Positions 10,256-19,661 of a DNA stretch of 64,000 nucleotides are shown one piece after another. Under the pieces are notes generated by a model. The model was not told the origin of the DNA and ran no database searches. It saw only the letters and a program-made list of their open reading frames with translations. The position numbers were made by a program, and so were the translations under genes. Within the stretch, counting starts at the first letter, position 1; every line of letters begins with the position of its first letter. This stretch comes from Paenibacillus taichungensis (GTDB taxonomy: Bacteria > Bacillota > Bacilli > Paenibacillales > Paenibacillaceae), in assembly GCF_013359905.1 (NCBI RefSeq), contig NZ_JABMCC010000085.1, positions 1 through 64,000 on the forward strand. The letters run 5' to 3'.

Positions 10256-11277
10256 TCTGTAGAATCACCCATTCGATCGCCGTATTGAAGTTTTACATAA
10301 TCTTGATACGTACCTGATTGAATTCGTGTCCACCATTCCTGATGATTCAGATACCACTGGATGGTTTCCTTAATCCCTGTCTCAAAATTGTGCACGGGCT
10401 TCCAGCCAAGTTCAGTATGCAATTTGGTCGGGTCAATCCCATAACGTCGGTCGTGCCCCAATCGATCCTGTACATATTGAATCAAACTTGCAGGTTTGCC
10501 TAGTTGTTCTAGAATCTTTTCAACAATATATATATTAGTACGTTCGTTATTTCCTCCGATGTTATATACCTCTCCAATCTTGCCATTATGAATGACCAAA
10601 TCGATAGCACTACAGTGATCTTCTACATAAAGCCAATCACGAATATTAAGCCCATCGCCATAGACAGGAATAGCCTCATCATTTAATGCACGAGATATAA
10701 TAAGCGGTATAAGCTTTTCTGGAAATTGGAAAGGTCCATAATTGTTCGAACAACGTGTAATGTTTACAGGCAAACCAAAGGTTTCATGATACGCTCTTAC
10801 AAGCAAATCCCCACCAGCTTTACTGGCAGAGTAAGGACTGTTCGGCATCAAAGGTGTCTCTTCTGTAAACAAACCTGTTGGACCAAGTGAGCCATATACT
10901 TCATCCGTAGACACCTGAACATATTTGGTAACCTGATATTTCTTCGCGGCATCCAGCAACACCTGAGTTCCAAGTACATTGGTGCGCACAAAAATATCCG
11001 GGGACAGAATGCTGCGATCTACATGAGACTCAGCCGCAAAATTGACGATTACATCGATCCCTTGGGAAATAATTTGTTCCATTTGCTGAACGTCAGTGAT
11101 ATCCGCTCGGATAAACGTATATTGAGAATTCGATTCTACGGATTGCAAATTCTCAAGGTTGCCCGCATACGTTAAGGAATCCACGTTAACAATTTCATAA
11201 TCAGGATGCTCACGAAGCATATACATCACAAAGTTGCTGCCAATAAATCCAGCCCCTCCAGTAACGAGCAGTTTCAT
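10252..11277 (-). CDS. rfbB: dTDP-glucose 4,6-dehydratase
   Basis: This 341-residue extended short-chain dehydrogenase makes dTDP-4-keto-6-deoxyglucose from dTDP-glucose. Motifs seen: GGAGFIGSNF (residues 7-16, NAD binding), STDEVYGSLG (near 122) with the DE pair used in dehydration, the YSASK catalytic motif (near 150), and RCSNNYGPFQFPEKLIP. A good AGGAGAGAG site precedes the ATG. rfbC lies 55 bases upstream, and the gene overlaps rfbD. Confidence 0.97.
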   Translation of the reverse strand: MKLLVTGGAGFIGSNFVMYMLREHPDYEIVNVDSLTYAGNLENLQSVESNSQYTFIRADITDVQQMEQIISQGIDVIVNFAAESHVDRSILSPDIFVRTNVLGTQVLLDAAKKYQVTKYVQVSTDEVYGSLGPTGLFTEETPLMPNSPYSASKAGGDLLVRAYHETFGLPVNITRCSNNYGPFQFPEKLIPLIISRALNDEAIPVYGDGLNIRDWLYVEDHCSAIDLVIHNGKIGEVYNIGGNNERTNIYIVEKILEQLGKPASLIQYVQDRLGHDRRYGIDPTKLHTELGWKPVHNFETGIKETIQWYLNHQEWWTRIQSGTYQDYVKLQYGDRMGDSTE

Positions 11278-11332
11278 GTTATCTCTCTCCTTCTGCCCCC
11301 AGATACTGTACGATCCGAGAAGCTTGTTTTAG

Positions 11333-11881
11333 TTAGCCAAAATTCAGTTCCGCCCCTTGAAGTAAAGGGTGCTTCTGGTCTTTCTCGGAGAGAATGGGAT
11401 TCGACACAGGCCAATCAATTCCGAGCGCTGGATCGTTCCACAATATACCCCGGTCATGTTCAGGCGAATAGTATGCATCCACCTTGTATGTCACCTGTGT
11501 ATGTGGCACCAGTGTACAGAATCCATGAGCGAAACCTTGAGGGACAAGCAACTGCCGCTGATTATACTCACTGAGAATGACACTTTTCCACTGTCCGAAG
11601 GTTGGTGAAGTGGTACGAATATCTACAATAACATCATAGATGGCTCCAGATATAACTCTGACCAACTTGGTCTGTGCTCTGGGCTGAAGCTGGTAATGAA
11701 GTCCGCGAAGAACTCCAGCTTCTGCGGACAGGGATTGATTGTCCTGCACGAATACATGATGTATACCATTTTCATACAGAACACGCTCATTATAACTTTC
11801 CATGAAATATCCCCGATGATCGCCATAAACCTTAGGTTCCAATATAGCTGCGCCATTCATAAACAGCGGAATCACCTTCAT
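11333..11881 (-). CDS. rfbC: dTDP-4-dehydrorhamnose 3,5-epimerase
   Basis: This 182-residue cupin-fold epimerase is of standard length for RmlC. It inverts C3 and C5 of the keto sugar between the rfbB and rfbD steps. VLRGLHYQ (near 60) carries the catalytic histidine, and the protein has the expected FVQDNQS and GFAHGF segments. CGGAGGGATAAC precedes the ATG closely. It is the first gene of the rfbCBD unit. The glucose-1-phosphate thymidylyltransferase gene rfbA, often beside it, is absent from this window. Confidence 0.95.
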   Translation of the reverse strand: MKVIPLFMNGAAILEPKVYGDHRGYFMESYNERVLYENGIHHVFVQDNQSLSAEAGVLRGLHYQLQPRAQTKLVRVISGAIYDVIVDIRTTSPTFGQWKSVILSEYNQRQLLVPQGFAHGFCTLVPHTQVTYKVDAYYSPEHDRGILWNDPALGIDWPVSNPILSEKDQKHPLLQGAELNFG

Positions 11882-12013
11882 GTTATCCCTCCGTTATTGC
11901 TATTAACAGCATTTCTTCATATTAATCTATGTATATGTAAGGCATGGGGCAAGTGATCGTTCATTGGCCTGGTTAAATCACGATATTTCAATACGTTGTT
12001 CCATAAAATAATT

Positions 12014-12045
12014 AAAACCCAGCCGGTGTCTAACTTTCGGCTGGG
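12014..12045 (-). terminator. galU terminator
   Basis: CCCAGCCG (12018-12025) pairs with CGGCTGGG (12038-12045), and on the minus strand the stem runs into TTTTAATTATTTT. It lies about 20 bases after the galU stop, so rfbCBD probably has its own promoter between 11882 and 12013. No convincing -35/-10 pair stood out there. Confidence 0.85.
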
Positions 12046-12064
12046 CTTAATCATAGTGATTTCT

Positions 12065-12943
12065 CTATTTGTTCTGTACTATCTGCTCCAAATACTCCAA
12101 CAAGTCATCACGCAGATCCGGGCGCTGAAGGGCATAATGAATCGTCGTTTCAATAAAACCAAGCTTCTCCCCAACATCATGACGCAGGCCGTCAAAGTGA
12201 TAGGCGAGAATCTGTCGTTGGTCATTCAGACGGGACAAAGCATCCGTTAACTGGATTTCTCCGCCCACACCAGCAGACTGCTGACCAAGGATATCGAAGA
12301 TATCCGGCGTTAGAATATAACGCCCCATAATAGCCAGATTGGAAGGTGATTCTTCCGTCTTCGGTTTCTCGATCAAACGACGCGCGCGGTATACACGATC
12401 TTCGGTGCGAGATACCAATTCCCCATCCACAATCCCGTAACGAGACACTTCGCTCCAATCAACAGGCTGTACACCTACGATTGGAGATTGCAATTCATCA
12501 TAAACTTCGATCATCTGCTGTAGACAAGGATGTCTGGACTCCACGATGTCATCTCCTAGCAGGACAGCAAATGGTTCATTTCCGATAAACTTGCGGGCAC
12601 ACCAGATGGCGTGTCCCAGACCCTTCGGTTCCTTTTGACGGATATAATGGATGTCTGCCATCTCGGAGGGTTTGCGAACTTCATTCAGCAGATCCCACTT
12701 CTGTTTACCAGCCAGATTCTGCTCCAGCTCGAATGAATAGTCAAAATGATCCTCGATGGCCCGTTTACCTTTACCTGTTACGATAATGATATCCTCAATG
12801 CCTGAAGCCACGGCTTCTTCAATAATGTACTGGATCGTTGGTTTATCAACGATTGGTAACATTTCCTTGGGCATCGCCTTCGTGGCAGGCAGAAACCGGG
12901 TACCGAGCCCGGCCGCTGGAATGATTGCTTTGCGAATACGCAT
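12065..12943 (-). CDS. galU: UTP-glucose-1-phosphate uridylyltransferase
   Basis: This 292-residue nucleotidyltransferase makes UDP-glucose for glycolipids, teichoic acids and polysaccharide. The N-terminus [17 protein letters not shown] is the GalU signature and separates it from RfbA-type thymidylyltransferases. VLLGDDIV and LIEKP follow in the expected order. The ATG at 12943 has AAAGGAGTGGGG just upstream; a longer frame adds eleven residues from 12976 but overruns that site. It ends at its own terminator. Confidence 0.95.
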   Translation of the reverse strand: MRIRKAIIPAAGLGTRFLPATKAMPKEMLPIVDKPTIQYIIEEAVASGIEDIIIVTGKGKRAIEDHFDYSFELEQNLAGKQKWDLLNEVRKPSEMADIHYIRQKEPKGLGHAIWCARKFIGNEPFAVLLGDDIVESRHPCLQQMIEVYDELQSPIVGVQPVDWSEVSRYGIVDGELVSRTEDRVYRARRLIEKPKTEESPSNLAIMGRYILTPDIFDILGQQSAGVGGEIQLTDALSRLNDQRQILAYHFDGLRHDVGEKLGFIETTIHYALQRPDLRDDLLEYLEQIVQNK

Positions 12944-13023
12944 GCTGAGCCCCACTCCTTTTTTTGCTAGAGTCATATTTTAATATATTAAATGATGGTA
13001 AACTCCAATATGATTGGACTTCA

Positions 13024-16000
13024 TTATACCATCAACAGCTCCCGGATATCCTGCTCGGATAAGGTAGTCGATCCTCGATCTCCGGGTTCAATGACTTCGG
13101 CAATCAAATCTTTTTTGCGCTGCTGCAGTTCCAGAATCTTCTCCTCAATCGTACCTTCCGTAACGAGGCGGATAACCTGTACAACTTGTTTCTGTCCCAT
13201 ACGATGGGCACGTCCGATGGCCTGTTCTTCCACGGCGGGATTCCACCACAAATCATATAAAATAACAGTATCTGCACCCGTTAAGTTCAAACCGGTACCG
13301 CCAGCCTTTAACGAGATCAGGAACAGTTCGGCTTCGCCTTCGTTGAATCTGCGGCACATCTCTACCCGACTCTGTGCAGGTGTCTGACCATCCATGTAGA
13401 ACAAATCTCTCCCCTGTGCAGCGAGCGTCTGTCGAATTAGATTCAGCATGCTAGCGAACTGGGAGAAGATGAGAATCCGCTTGCCAGCAGCCAGACAATC
13501 CTCTACCGTCTCCAGCAGCTGCTCCATTTTCCCGGAATCCCCTTGATAACCCTCCACAAAGAGAGCAGGATGACAGCACAACTGGCGCAGGCGTGTAATA
13601 CCAGCAAGTATTTTGATCCGGTTCTTCTGAAAACCGTTCTCTTCCATATCCTTGGATGTCTCATCCTGAAGCTGGGATAGATAGGCGGCATACAGTTTCT
13701 TCTGTTCGTCCTTCAGCTCGGAGCGCTGTACGGTTTCAATACGATCGGGTAATTCCTCCAGCACGTCTTTCTTAAGACGACGGAGAATAAACGGACGAAC
13801 CATTCGCGCGATCCGCTCAGGTGGCAGGTCCCGGAATCTGCGATAACTTGGAAACAAGCCCGGGAAAACCGCTTCAAAGATTGACCACAGCTCATCCAAT
13901 GAATTCTCCACGGGTGTTCCTGTAAGAGCGAAGCGACGTGGTGCCTGAATCTGTTTAACCGCCTGAGCCGTCTGGGAAGAAGAATTTTTGATTGCCTGGG
14001 CTTCATCCAAAATAAGCGTATGAAACGTTCTCCCCAGATATGTGTCCAGATCACGCCGCAATAGAGGGTAGGAAGTCACAATAACATCTGCGTCATCCAT
14101 ACCTGCGAGCATACTTGCACGTTCGTCTTTTTGACCCGCTGCAATCAATACTCGCAAATGCGGTGCAAAACGGGCAAATTCATTCGCCCAGTTGTACGTT
14201 AATGAAGCTGGTGCAACGACGAGTACTGGAGGATAAGCAGGTTGTTGGTGCAACAATCCGACCTGTAATTCATCTGGGATGTTACTCTCGAAAGTTCCCT
14301 CATCGACAGTGTGACTAGCATCACCCGGATTGATATTGTGCTGTTTCGGCTTTTCTTTCAGTTCTGCCGCGATATAGGCGATACTTTGCAGCGTTTTTCC
14401 AAGTCCCATATCATCTGCCAGAATGCCGCCAAATCGGTAAAATGCGAGTGTACGCAGCCACTGGTATCCACTCGCCTGATAATCACGCAGCACAGGATCA
14501 AGCGCATCCGGCAGTGCAAAATCCATCCGCTCGGGATCACGAAGATCATCCAGGAAACGTTTCAGGGAACCTCCCCACTTCACATGTCCGGAAACCTCGT
14601 CCCGGCCCGGAAGCTGTAACGCCCGAACTGCTGGCATCCGAATATGACTGCCCTTGATGTCGCCCGACGCAAGTCCAAGCGAGTCCGCCATGTGTGCGAA
14701 GCTGTCGGCTCCTTCATTTTCGAGAGAGACAAACACACCGCTGCGCAAGCGGAAATACGGTTTCTTTTCCACAATGCTGCGCATAATTTCCTGAAGCTCC
14801 AGCTCATCTACACCTTCCATCTCGAATGAGATCTCCAGCCAATCCAAGCCTTTGCCCAGATCTGCCCGAACTTTCGGCGGTGTCGGATAGGATTGCACCA
14901 TGGCCTTCACCGCATTCGGGATATAGATATCTACCTGCTTCTCAAGCTCCGGCAGCAGATGATACATCACATCGTATACCGCATCTTCTCGTTCACTTGC
15001 CCATACACTGCCATCCCGTTCCAGGAAAGAGCGATCTAGTCGGTCGATCAGGTTACGCTCCGCATGACGGTCACGTACCAAAATCACCTTTTTCTCTTCC
15101 TCATCGATCAAATATTCGGCCAGCGGATTAATTACCATTACACCATAGTCAAACTCCAGACGCGCAGTAATCCGTTCCCGGTAGAAATCGATATACAACT
15201 TTGGCGCAAGCTCCGGCTCTGCGATTCGTTCTCTCACCTGGGAGTCGATAGACAGATGTCCAAGTGTTCGCAATTCCGGTACTACATGCTGCACAAATTC
15301 ATCCACCTGCTGAGCTGAAATATCGATACTTTCCTTGATTCCATAAGATGTGAGCGCTCTGCTCAAATCCTCCAGACTTCGCATCTGCATCGGCTCCAAC
15401 ATATGCAATTGCCCTTCCACCACGGCAGCATCATAGGCTGGAAGAAGAATCAGCTCACGCAATCCGGAGATCTCCAGCTGATATCCTTCATTAGTCCCCT
15501 GCGCAATACGGTAAAATAAAGGCAGTGCCCCCTCACCCAAAGTGAGCGGACCATTCGCTAACCCTGTCCCCTCCATCCGGCTATCTGCCTGAAGCAACAA
15601 ATCCAGTAGAGGCTTCCAGACCAGAGGAGCAATCAATATATCTCTTCCGTCTGTAGCACCCAAGTAACCCGAGATGGATTCGCGGTATGCTTCCTCACTC
15701 TGCCTCATTCGAATAAGCATAGACAGGATCGCCTGATCCTGGGGCCGAAAATAATGCATTGAAGGGTCGTAGAAAAATAGCTTGGTAAACGACATCGGCT
15801 CACCATTCTCAATGCAGTTCAGGAATTGCTTCACTTTCTGAACGACATACAGGCGTTTATTTCCGACCTTCAGTTCAAGCGCGAGTTTGGCTCCACCTTT
15901 GTGAACCTGAACAAGCTTGCATATAAATTGGAGCTGCAGCTCCTCCCGCAATGAAGACCTGGTTACAGGCGCAGTGTATTTACGATCATTTGCATGCAAA

Positions 16001-16644
16001 GGGCTGCGTTCTTTGGCAAACATGGAAAGAATCTGATCTGCAGTTCGGTACGAAGGTTTATCTGCTGATCTTCCCCATCCAGGAGCAGAGCTTGGACGAC
16101 CTGCTTGAGCGAAATGCACAGACGGACGATCCCTATCCGCATGGTCATCAAGCTTGGAATCGGAAGACAATGGCTCCGCTACAAAGGCCTCAGTAGATGA
16201 AGTCGAATGTGATCCCATTTTCGATACTGAGTTGGTATTTGAAATGGAGTTTGGACGCTCCCACTCATTCTCCTCCACCAGCGTTCCTACTCTGGAACTG
16301 GAGCCACGATCAGGTTTAGACACCAGCTTCGAGGATGTTTGAGAGCCCGTGTCACGCTGTTCTCCCCATTCATGAATCGCCAGCAATACGGCAGCCACAT
16401 GTTTGCAATAGTCATAATATCTCCCATCGCCCGGACAGCTGCATCCGGCAACAACCTCACCTGCATCATCCAGATCAACCGTTACTTTGTATCGTTCTGT
16501 ACCTCGAACCACAGCTTCGTAATGGCGTTCATCGTGACTGGCGACCAGATTGGTCACCCTGCCAGATTGGTTATACGCTTCTCCCCGTTTGAATGCCGTG
16601 ACCCCGCACAGCAATTTGATATCCATCATCGTGAATGGCGCCAC
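13024..16644 (-). CDS. SNF2-family DEAD/DEAH helicase with SWIM zinc finger
   Basis: This 1206-residue protein belongs to the bacterial SNF2/RapA-related ATPases, DNA translocases with roles in transcription recycling or repair that are not settled. A SWIM zinc finger near residues 60-85 (CSCPGDGRYYDYCKH) is followed by a low-complexity region (about 95-225) and a SNF2-associated domain. The motor starts near residue 735: ADDMGLGKTLQ, LDEAQAIKNSS, ALTGTPVENS, ILIFSQF, and QAIGRAHRMGQ. The start is GTG at 16644, eight bases after AGGAGG. It appears monocistronic, between the galU promoter region and the U32 terminator. Confidence 0.93.
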   Translation of the reverse strand: MAPFTMMDIKLLCGVTAFKRGEAYNQSGRVTNLVASHDERHYEAVVRGTERYKVTVDLDDAGEVVAGCSCPGDGRYYDYCKHVAAVLLAIHEWGEQRDTGSQTSSKLVSKPDRGSSSRVGTLVEENEWERPNSISNTNSVSKMGSHSTSSTEAFVAEPLSSDSKLDDHADRDRPSVHFAQAGRPSSAPGWGRSADKPSYRTADQILSMFAKERSPLHANDRKYTAPVTRSSLREELQLQFICKLVQVHKGGAKLALELKVGNKRLYVVQKVKQFLNCIENGEPMSFTKLFFYDPSMHYFRPQDQAILSMLIRMRQSEEAYRESISGYLGATDGRDILIAPLVWKPLLDLLLQADSRMEGTGLANGPLTLGEGALPLFYRIAQGTNEGYQLEISGLRELILLPAYDAAVVEGQLHMLEPMQMRSLEDLSRALTSYGIKESIDISAQQVDEFVQHVVPELRTLGHLSIDSQVRERIAEPELAPKLYIDFYRERITARLEFDYGVMVINPLAEYLIDEEEKKVILVRDRHAERNLIDRLDRSFLERDGSVWASEREDAVYDVMYHLLPELEKQVDIYIPNAVKAMVQSYPTPPKVRADLGKGLDWLEISFEMEGVDELELQEIMRSIVEKKPYFRLRSGVFVSLENEGADSFAHMADSLGLASGDIKGSHIRMPAVRALQLPGRDEVSGHVKWGGSLKRFLDDLRDPERMDFALPDALDPVLRDYQASGYQWLRTLAFYRFGGILADDMGLGKTLQSIAYIAAELKEKPKQHNINPGDASHTVDEGTFESNIPDELQVGLLHQQPAYPPVLVVAPASLTYNWANEFARFAPHLRVLIAAGQKDERASMLAGMDDADVIVTSYPLLRRDLDTYLGRTFHTLILDEAQAIKNSSSQTAQAVKQIQAPRRFALTGTPVENSLDELWSIFEAVFPGLFPSYRRFRDLPPERIARMVRPFILRRLKKDVLEELPDRIETVQRSELKDEQKKLYAAYLSQLQDETSKDMEENGFQKNRIKILAGITRLRQLCCHPALFVEGYQGDSGKMEQLLETVEDCLAAGKRILIFSQFASMLNLIRQTLAAQGRDLFYMDGQTPAQSRVEMCRRFNEGEAELFLISLKAGGTGLNLTGADTVILYDLWWNPAVEEQAIGRAHRMGQKQVVQVIRLVTEGTIEEKILELQQRKKDLIAEVIEPGDRGSTTLSEQDIRELLMV

Positions 16645-16724
16645 GGTCTTCGCCTCCTATATTACTCTGACAAACAAGATACCACATACGAATTTAGTAT
16701 CGGTATAGTTCAAGTCTATTTTAT

Positions 16725-16765
16725 AGAAAAAACCCCAAGAGCTCCGTAAAGCAGAGATTGGGGTT
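16725..16765 (-). terminator. Terminator of U32 peptidase gene
   Basis: AACCCCAA (16731-16738) pairs with TTGGGGTT (16758-16765) around an inner GAGCTC/GCAGAG stem, and the minus strand runs into TTTTTTC. It follows the U32 stop by about 50 bases. Confidence 0.85.
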
Positions 16766-16815
16766 GCAGTATAGTTCAACTTCATGCTTGTTCTGTTTAT
16801 TTCCGTTTCGATCTA

Positions 16816-19329
16816 TTATTTCACCAGTTGACCACGCGTTACGCCAAGCTGGTTTGTTGCTTTCAGTGTTTTCCAAACTTGTGTACCACTGATCTCGCCA
16901 CGCAGAGCACGGTTGTACAGATCAATAACCTCGCGCACCTGCTCTGGAGTTTCCTCCAGGAATTCAACACGGTAACGGGATACACCCAGATCCATGAAGT
17001 TGGTCAGGTATTCAGCACCGGATTGTTCCACTGCATTATACACGGTATTACGGCAACCTTCGTCCACACGTACCGGGTGAGACATACCGATCCGGTCTTG
17101 CAAGGAAGCCCGGTGATCTTCACATGGACGTCCACAGTTGGTAAAGTCCGTTCCTTCACTCATAAACGTACAGTACACACAGTGCTCAGTATGGAACATC
17201 GGCAAATGCTGATGAATAACGACTTCCGTCTGACTTGTACGGGAGTGTCCCAGCAAATCAACCATTTGCTGAATGTTCAGGTCATAAGAAGGTGTAATCC
17301 AGTCACAACCTGCTTCCAGGAACAGTTCCACTGCTTTGTGATTGGCAATGTTGAGTGAGAAGTCACCGATCAATTCAGGATGCTTCGCATCCGGGTTCTC
17401 CATCCGGTGGCGCAAGTAGAAGTACAATGCACCCGTATTACGTACGAGCACAGCATCCGGCTGCAAACGCAGGATGTTGTTGTGATACCCGTTCTCACCA
17501 GGCATATGAATGCGTGGTGTTGCCAACGCAATCTTGCGGCCTGCGGCACGAACAGCTTCCACCGCTGCCGGGAACTGCTTGATAAACTCGAAGTCGGCGT
17601 AGATCATGCCGACACCCGCTTCCAGCGCTGCCTCTACTTGTGGCAGGCTGCGGCAGAGCGCGGTCAGCTCCGCATGACCGCGAGCAACTGGCGCTGCTGG
17701 TTTAACCGCATCGCCGTAGACTTCCACCGCCCGTTTCACATACACGGGCGGTTTAGGGCGCTCGCCCGCGAGTTGTTCCACCGCCTGACGGCGAATGTTA
17801 TTCAACTCGCGCATCGGTATGATGACGTCACCATGCAGGTTGACGTCCAATTCTTCCAGCTGGAACACAGTGCCGCCCAGACGTCCGAATTGCTCTTCGA
17901 GCAGTTCGTGCGTCATTGGACGCTTCTGGGCAATATCCAGTTCCATCTCGGAATTCACACGGACCGTCGTGCCCTTCTGCACGTCCGTCCACCATGTGCT
18001 GAGCGGCTGCCCAGGGCTGCCGATAACTTTTACGTTTACCGGGAAGATGCGATAAGGCTTCTCGGTTTCAAAGCTCTGACGCAGATGTTTGTCCAGCGCA
18101 GGGTCATTCGTTTTCCACACTTTGTCGCCAACTTTCACGCGGCGCAGGTCCACGTCACTACGGCCTGGTACAACGTCCACGATCCAGCCTTCCTCGGCTT
18201 CGCCTTCAAGCTTCACACCTTTGCGACGTACATCGTAGACACGTCCGCCCTCTTCCTTCTTCGTCGGATCTCCGGCATCAAATACGATTCCGTCTCCACG
18301 TTTCACGGGTGCATCAAGCTTCAGGACAACACCATCACGCAACACTTGGTCTACACGACCCAGATAGACGCCACGGCTTTTCGGGAACGTACCGTCAACC
18401 AGCTGTTTATTGTTCGTTCCGTCCAGGAAACCGTGCGTGAATCCACGAGAGAAGCTCTGCTGCAATTCACGAACTTCTTCCTTACTTGGAGGCGTATTAT
18501 CTCCATCAAAGTAACGGTCAATCGCTTTGCGGTATTTACTAACCACGTTGGCCACGTATTCCGGCGTTTTGAGACGTCCTTCGATTTTGAAGGAAGTTAC
18601 GCCTGCTTCGATCAGTTCCGGCATCAAGTCAATCGCAGCCAGATCCTTCGGAGACAGCAGATACGCCACATCGCCCATTGGTTTATGCTCACCATCCACC
18701 ATCAGGTCGTACGGCAGACGACAAGCCTGTGCACATTCCCCACGGTTGGCGGAGCGTCCACCCCACATTTCAGATGTCAAACATTGCCCAGAATAAGATA
18801 CACACAACGCACCGTGAACAAATACTTCCATCGGCAACTTCGCCTGTTCTCCGATCTTCTGGATCTGCTTCAGATTGTTCTCCCGTCCAAGCACGACACG
18901 TTCCATATCAAACGGCTTCGTAAACTCCACCGCTTCCGGTGACGTAATCGTCATTTGGGTGGAACCGTGAATCGGGAAATCCGGCGAGATCTCGCGAATC
19001 ATTTTGACCAGACCCAAATCCTGTACAATTACGGCATCCACACCTGCATCGACACAAGCATCAATCAGTTCTTTGGCATCCGTCAATTCATTTTCAAAAA
19101 TCAATATATTAAAGGTCAAAAAACCTTTTACGCCATAACTGTGCAAAAACGCCATAATCTCCGGCAGCTCGTCCATACGGAAATTGTTCGCCCGTGCCCG
19201 TGCATTAAATTTTTCGACTCCGAAGAAAATCGCATCCGCGCCGTTGGCTACCGCCGAACGCATACAATCCCAGTCACCTGCGGGTGCCAGAAGCTCAACG
19301 TCTTCTCTTCGTATTGTTGCTGTTTTCAT
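16816..19329 (-). CDS. U32 family peptidase, RlhA-like (DUF3656 domain, extended C-terminus)
   Basis: This 837-residue protein starts with a U32 domain (VELLAPAGDWDCMRSAVANG). The U32 signature MEVFVHGALCVSYSGQCL (near 165-182) is followed by ECAQACRLPYDL and FKIEGRLKTPEYV. A DUF3656-like beta domain (about 330-400, KRGDGIVFDAG) resembles E. coli RlhA, which hydroxylates a cytidine of 23S rRNA. The C-terminal third is a second barrel-like half with a cysteine cluster (HTEHCVYCTFM, FTNCGRPCEDH) that could hold an iron-sulfur cluster. An RNA-modification role is inferred from the family and proteolysis is not assured. ATG at 19329 has GGGGAGG six bases upstream; a frame eight codons longer lacks a site. 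Confidence 0.88.
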   Translation of the reverse strand: MKTATIRREDVELLAPAGDWDCMRSAVANGADAIFFGVEKFNARARANNFRMDELPEIMAFLHSYGVKGFLTFNILIFENELTDAKELIDACVDAGVDAVIVQDLGLVKMIREISPDFPIHGSTQMTITSPEAVEFTKPFDMERVVLGRENNLKQIQKIGEQAKLPMEVFVHGALCVSYSGQCLTSEMWGGRSANRGECAQACRLPYDLMVDGEHKPMGDVAYLLSPKDLAAIDLMPELIEAGVTSFKIEGRLKTPEYVANVVSKYRKAIDRYFDGDNTPPSKEEVRELQQSFSRGFTHGFLDGTNNKQLVDGTFPKSRGVYLGRVDQVLRDGVVLKLDAPVKRGDGIVFDAGDPTKKEEGGRVYDVRRKGVKLEGEAEEGWIVDVVPGRSDVDLRRVKVGDKVWKTNDPALDKHLRQSFETEKPYRIFPVNVKVIGSPGQPLSTWWTDVQKGTTVRVNSEMELDIAQKRPMTHELLEEQFGRLGGTVFQLEELDVNLHGDVIIPMRELNNIRRQAVEQLAGERPKPPVYVKRAVEVYGDAVKPAAPVARGHAELTALCRSLPQVEAALEAGVGMIYADFEFIKQFPAAVEAVRAAGRKIALATPRIHMPGENGYHNNILRLQPDAVLVRNTGALYFYLRHRMENPDAKHPELIGDFSLNIANHKAVELFLEAGCDWITPSYDLNIQQMVDLLGHSRTSQTEVVIHQHLPMFHTEHCVYCTFMSEGTDFTNCGRPCEDHRASLQDRIGMSHPVRVDEGCRNTVYNAVEQSGAEYLTNFMDLGVSRYRVEFLEETPEQVREVIDLYNRALRGEISGTQVWKTLKATNQLGVTRGQLVK

Positions 19330-19661
19330 GTGTATCCTCCCCATAACCGGCATAGCCGGATTTCATCCCTGTACCCTGTACGCTAAATCCTGTACCTTAA
19401 TTCCATACGCCTGCATTATCACTGTATCGCTATATCTATACATTATGTCTGTATTGCCTGATTCCCAAGCCTACAGTCATTCTTATTTTTCAGAACAGCA
19501 GTCATAACTCCTGAACTAGTATAGTGTACCACTTCTGCAACGACTCTTCTACGCTTTCCTGAAAAAACCGTTTATCATTTTCATTTCCATCTCAATATGA
19601 AAAACCGGAAGGTCTCTTGACCCTCCGGCAACACACATCTATTTTATTTCAGTATTTCGCA
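19330..19661 (-). other. Intergenic region upstream of U32 gene
   Basis: Directly upstream of the U32 ribosome-binding site is a perfect hairpin CCGGC-ATA-GCCGG (19347-19359). Nearby (about 19367-19398) the heptamer CCTGTAC occurs three times. No promoter could be assigned with confidence. The left-hand part of the minus-strand transcript from the stalk gene ends at the terminator listed next. Confidence 0.45.
19600..19628 (-). terminator. Terminator of stalk-domain protein gene
   Basis: CCGGAAGGTC (19605-19614) pairs with GACCCTCCGG (19619-19628) with one mismatch, and the minus strand continues as TTTTTCATAT. It lies about 35 bases after the stop. Confidence 0.88.

Noticed and set aside
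12014..12045. Attenuator upstream of rfbC
   Set aside because: The hairpin immediately follows the galU stop and runs into a T-rich tract, so it is better explained as the galU terminator.
17380..18942. Plus-strand open frame of 520 codons opposite the U32 gene
   Set aside because: It is rich in His, Arg and Phe in a pattern typical of antisense reading, and the minus-strand U32 domains are unmistakable.
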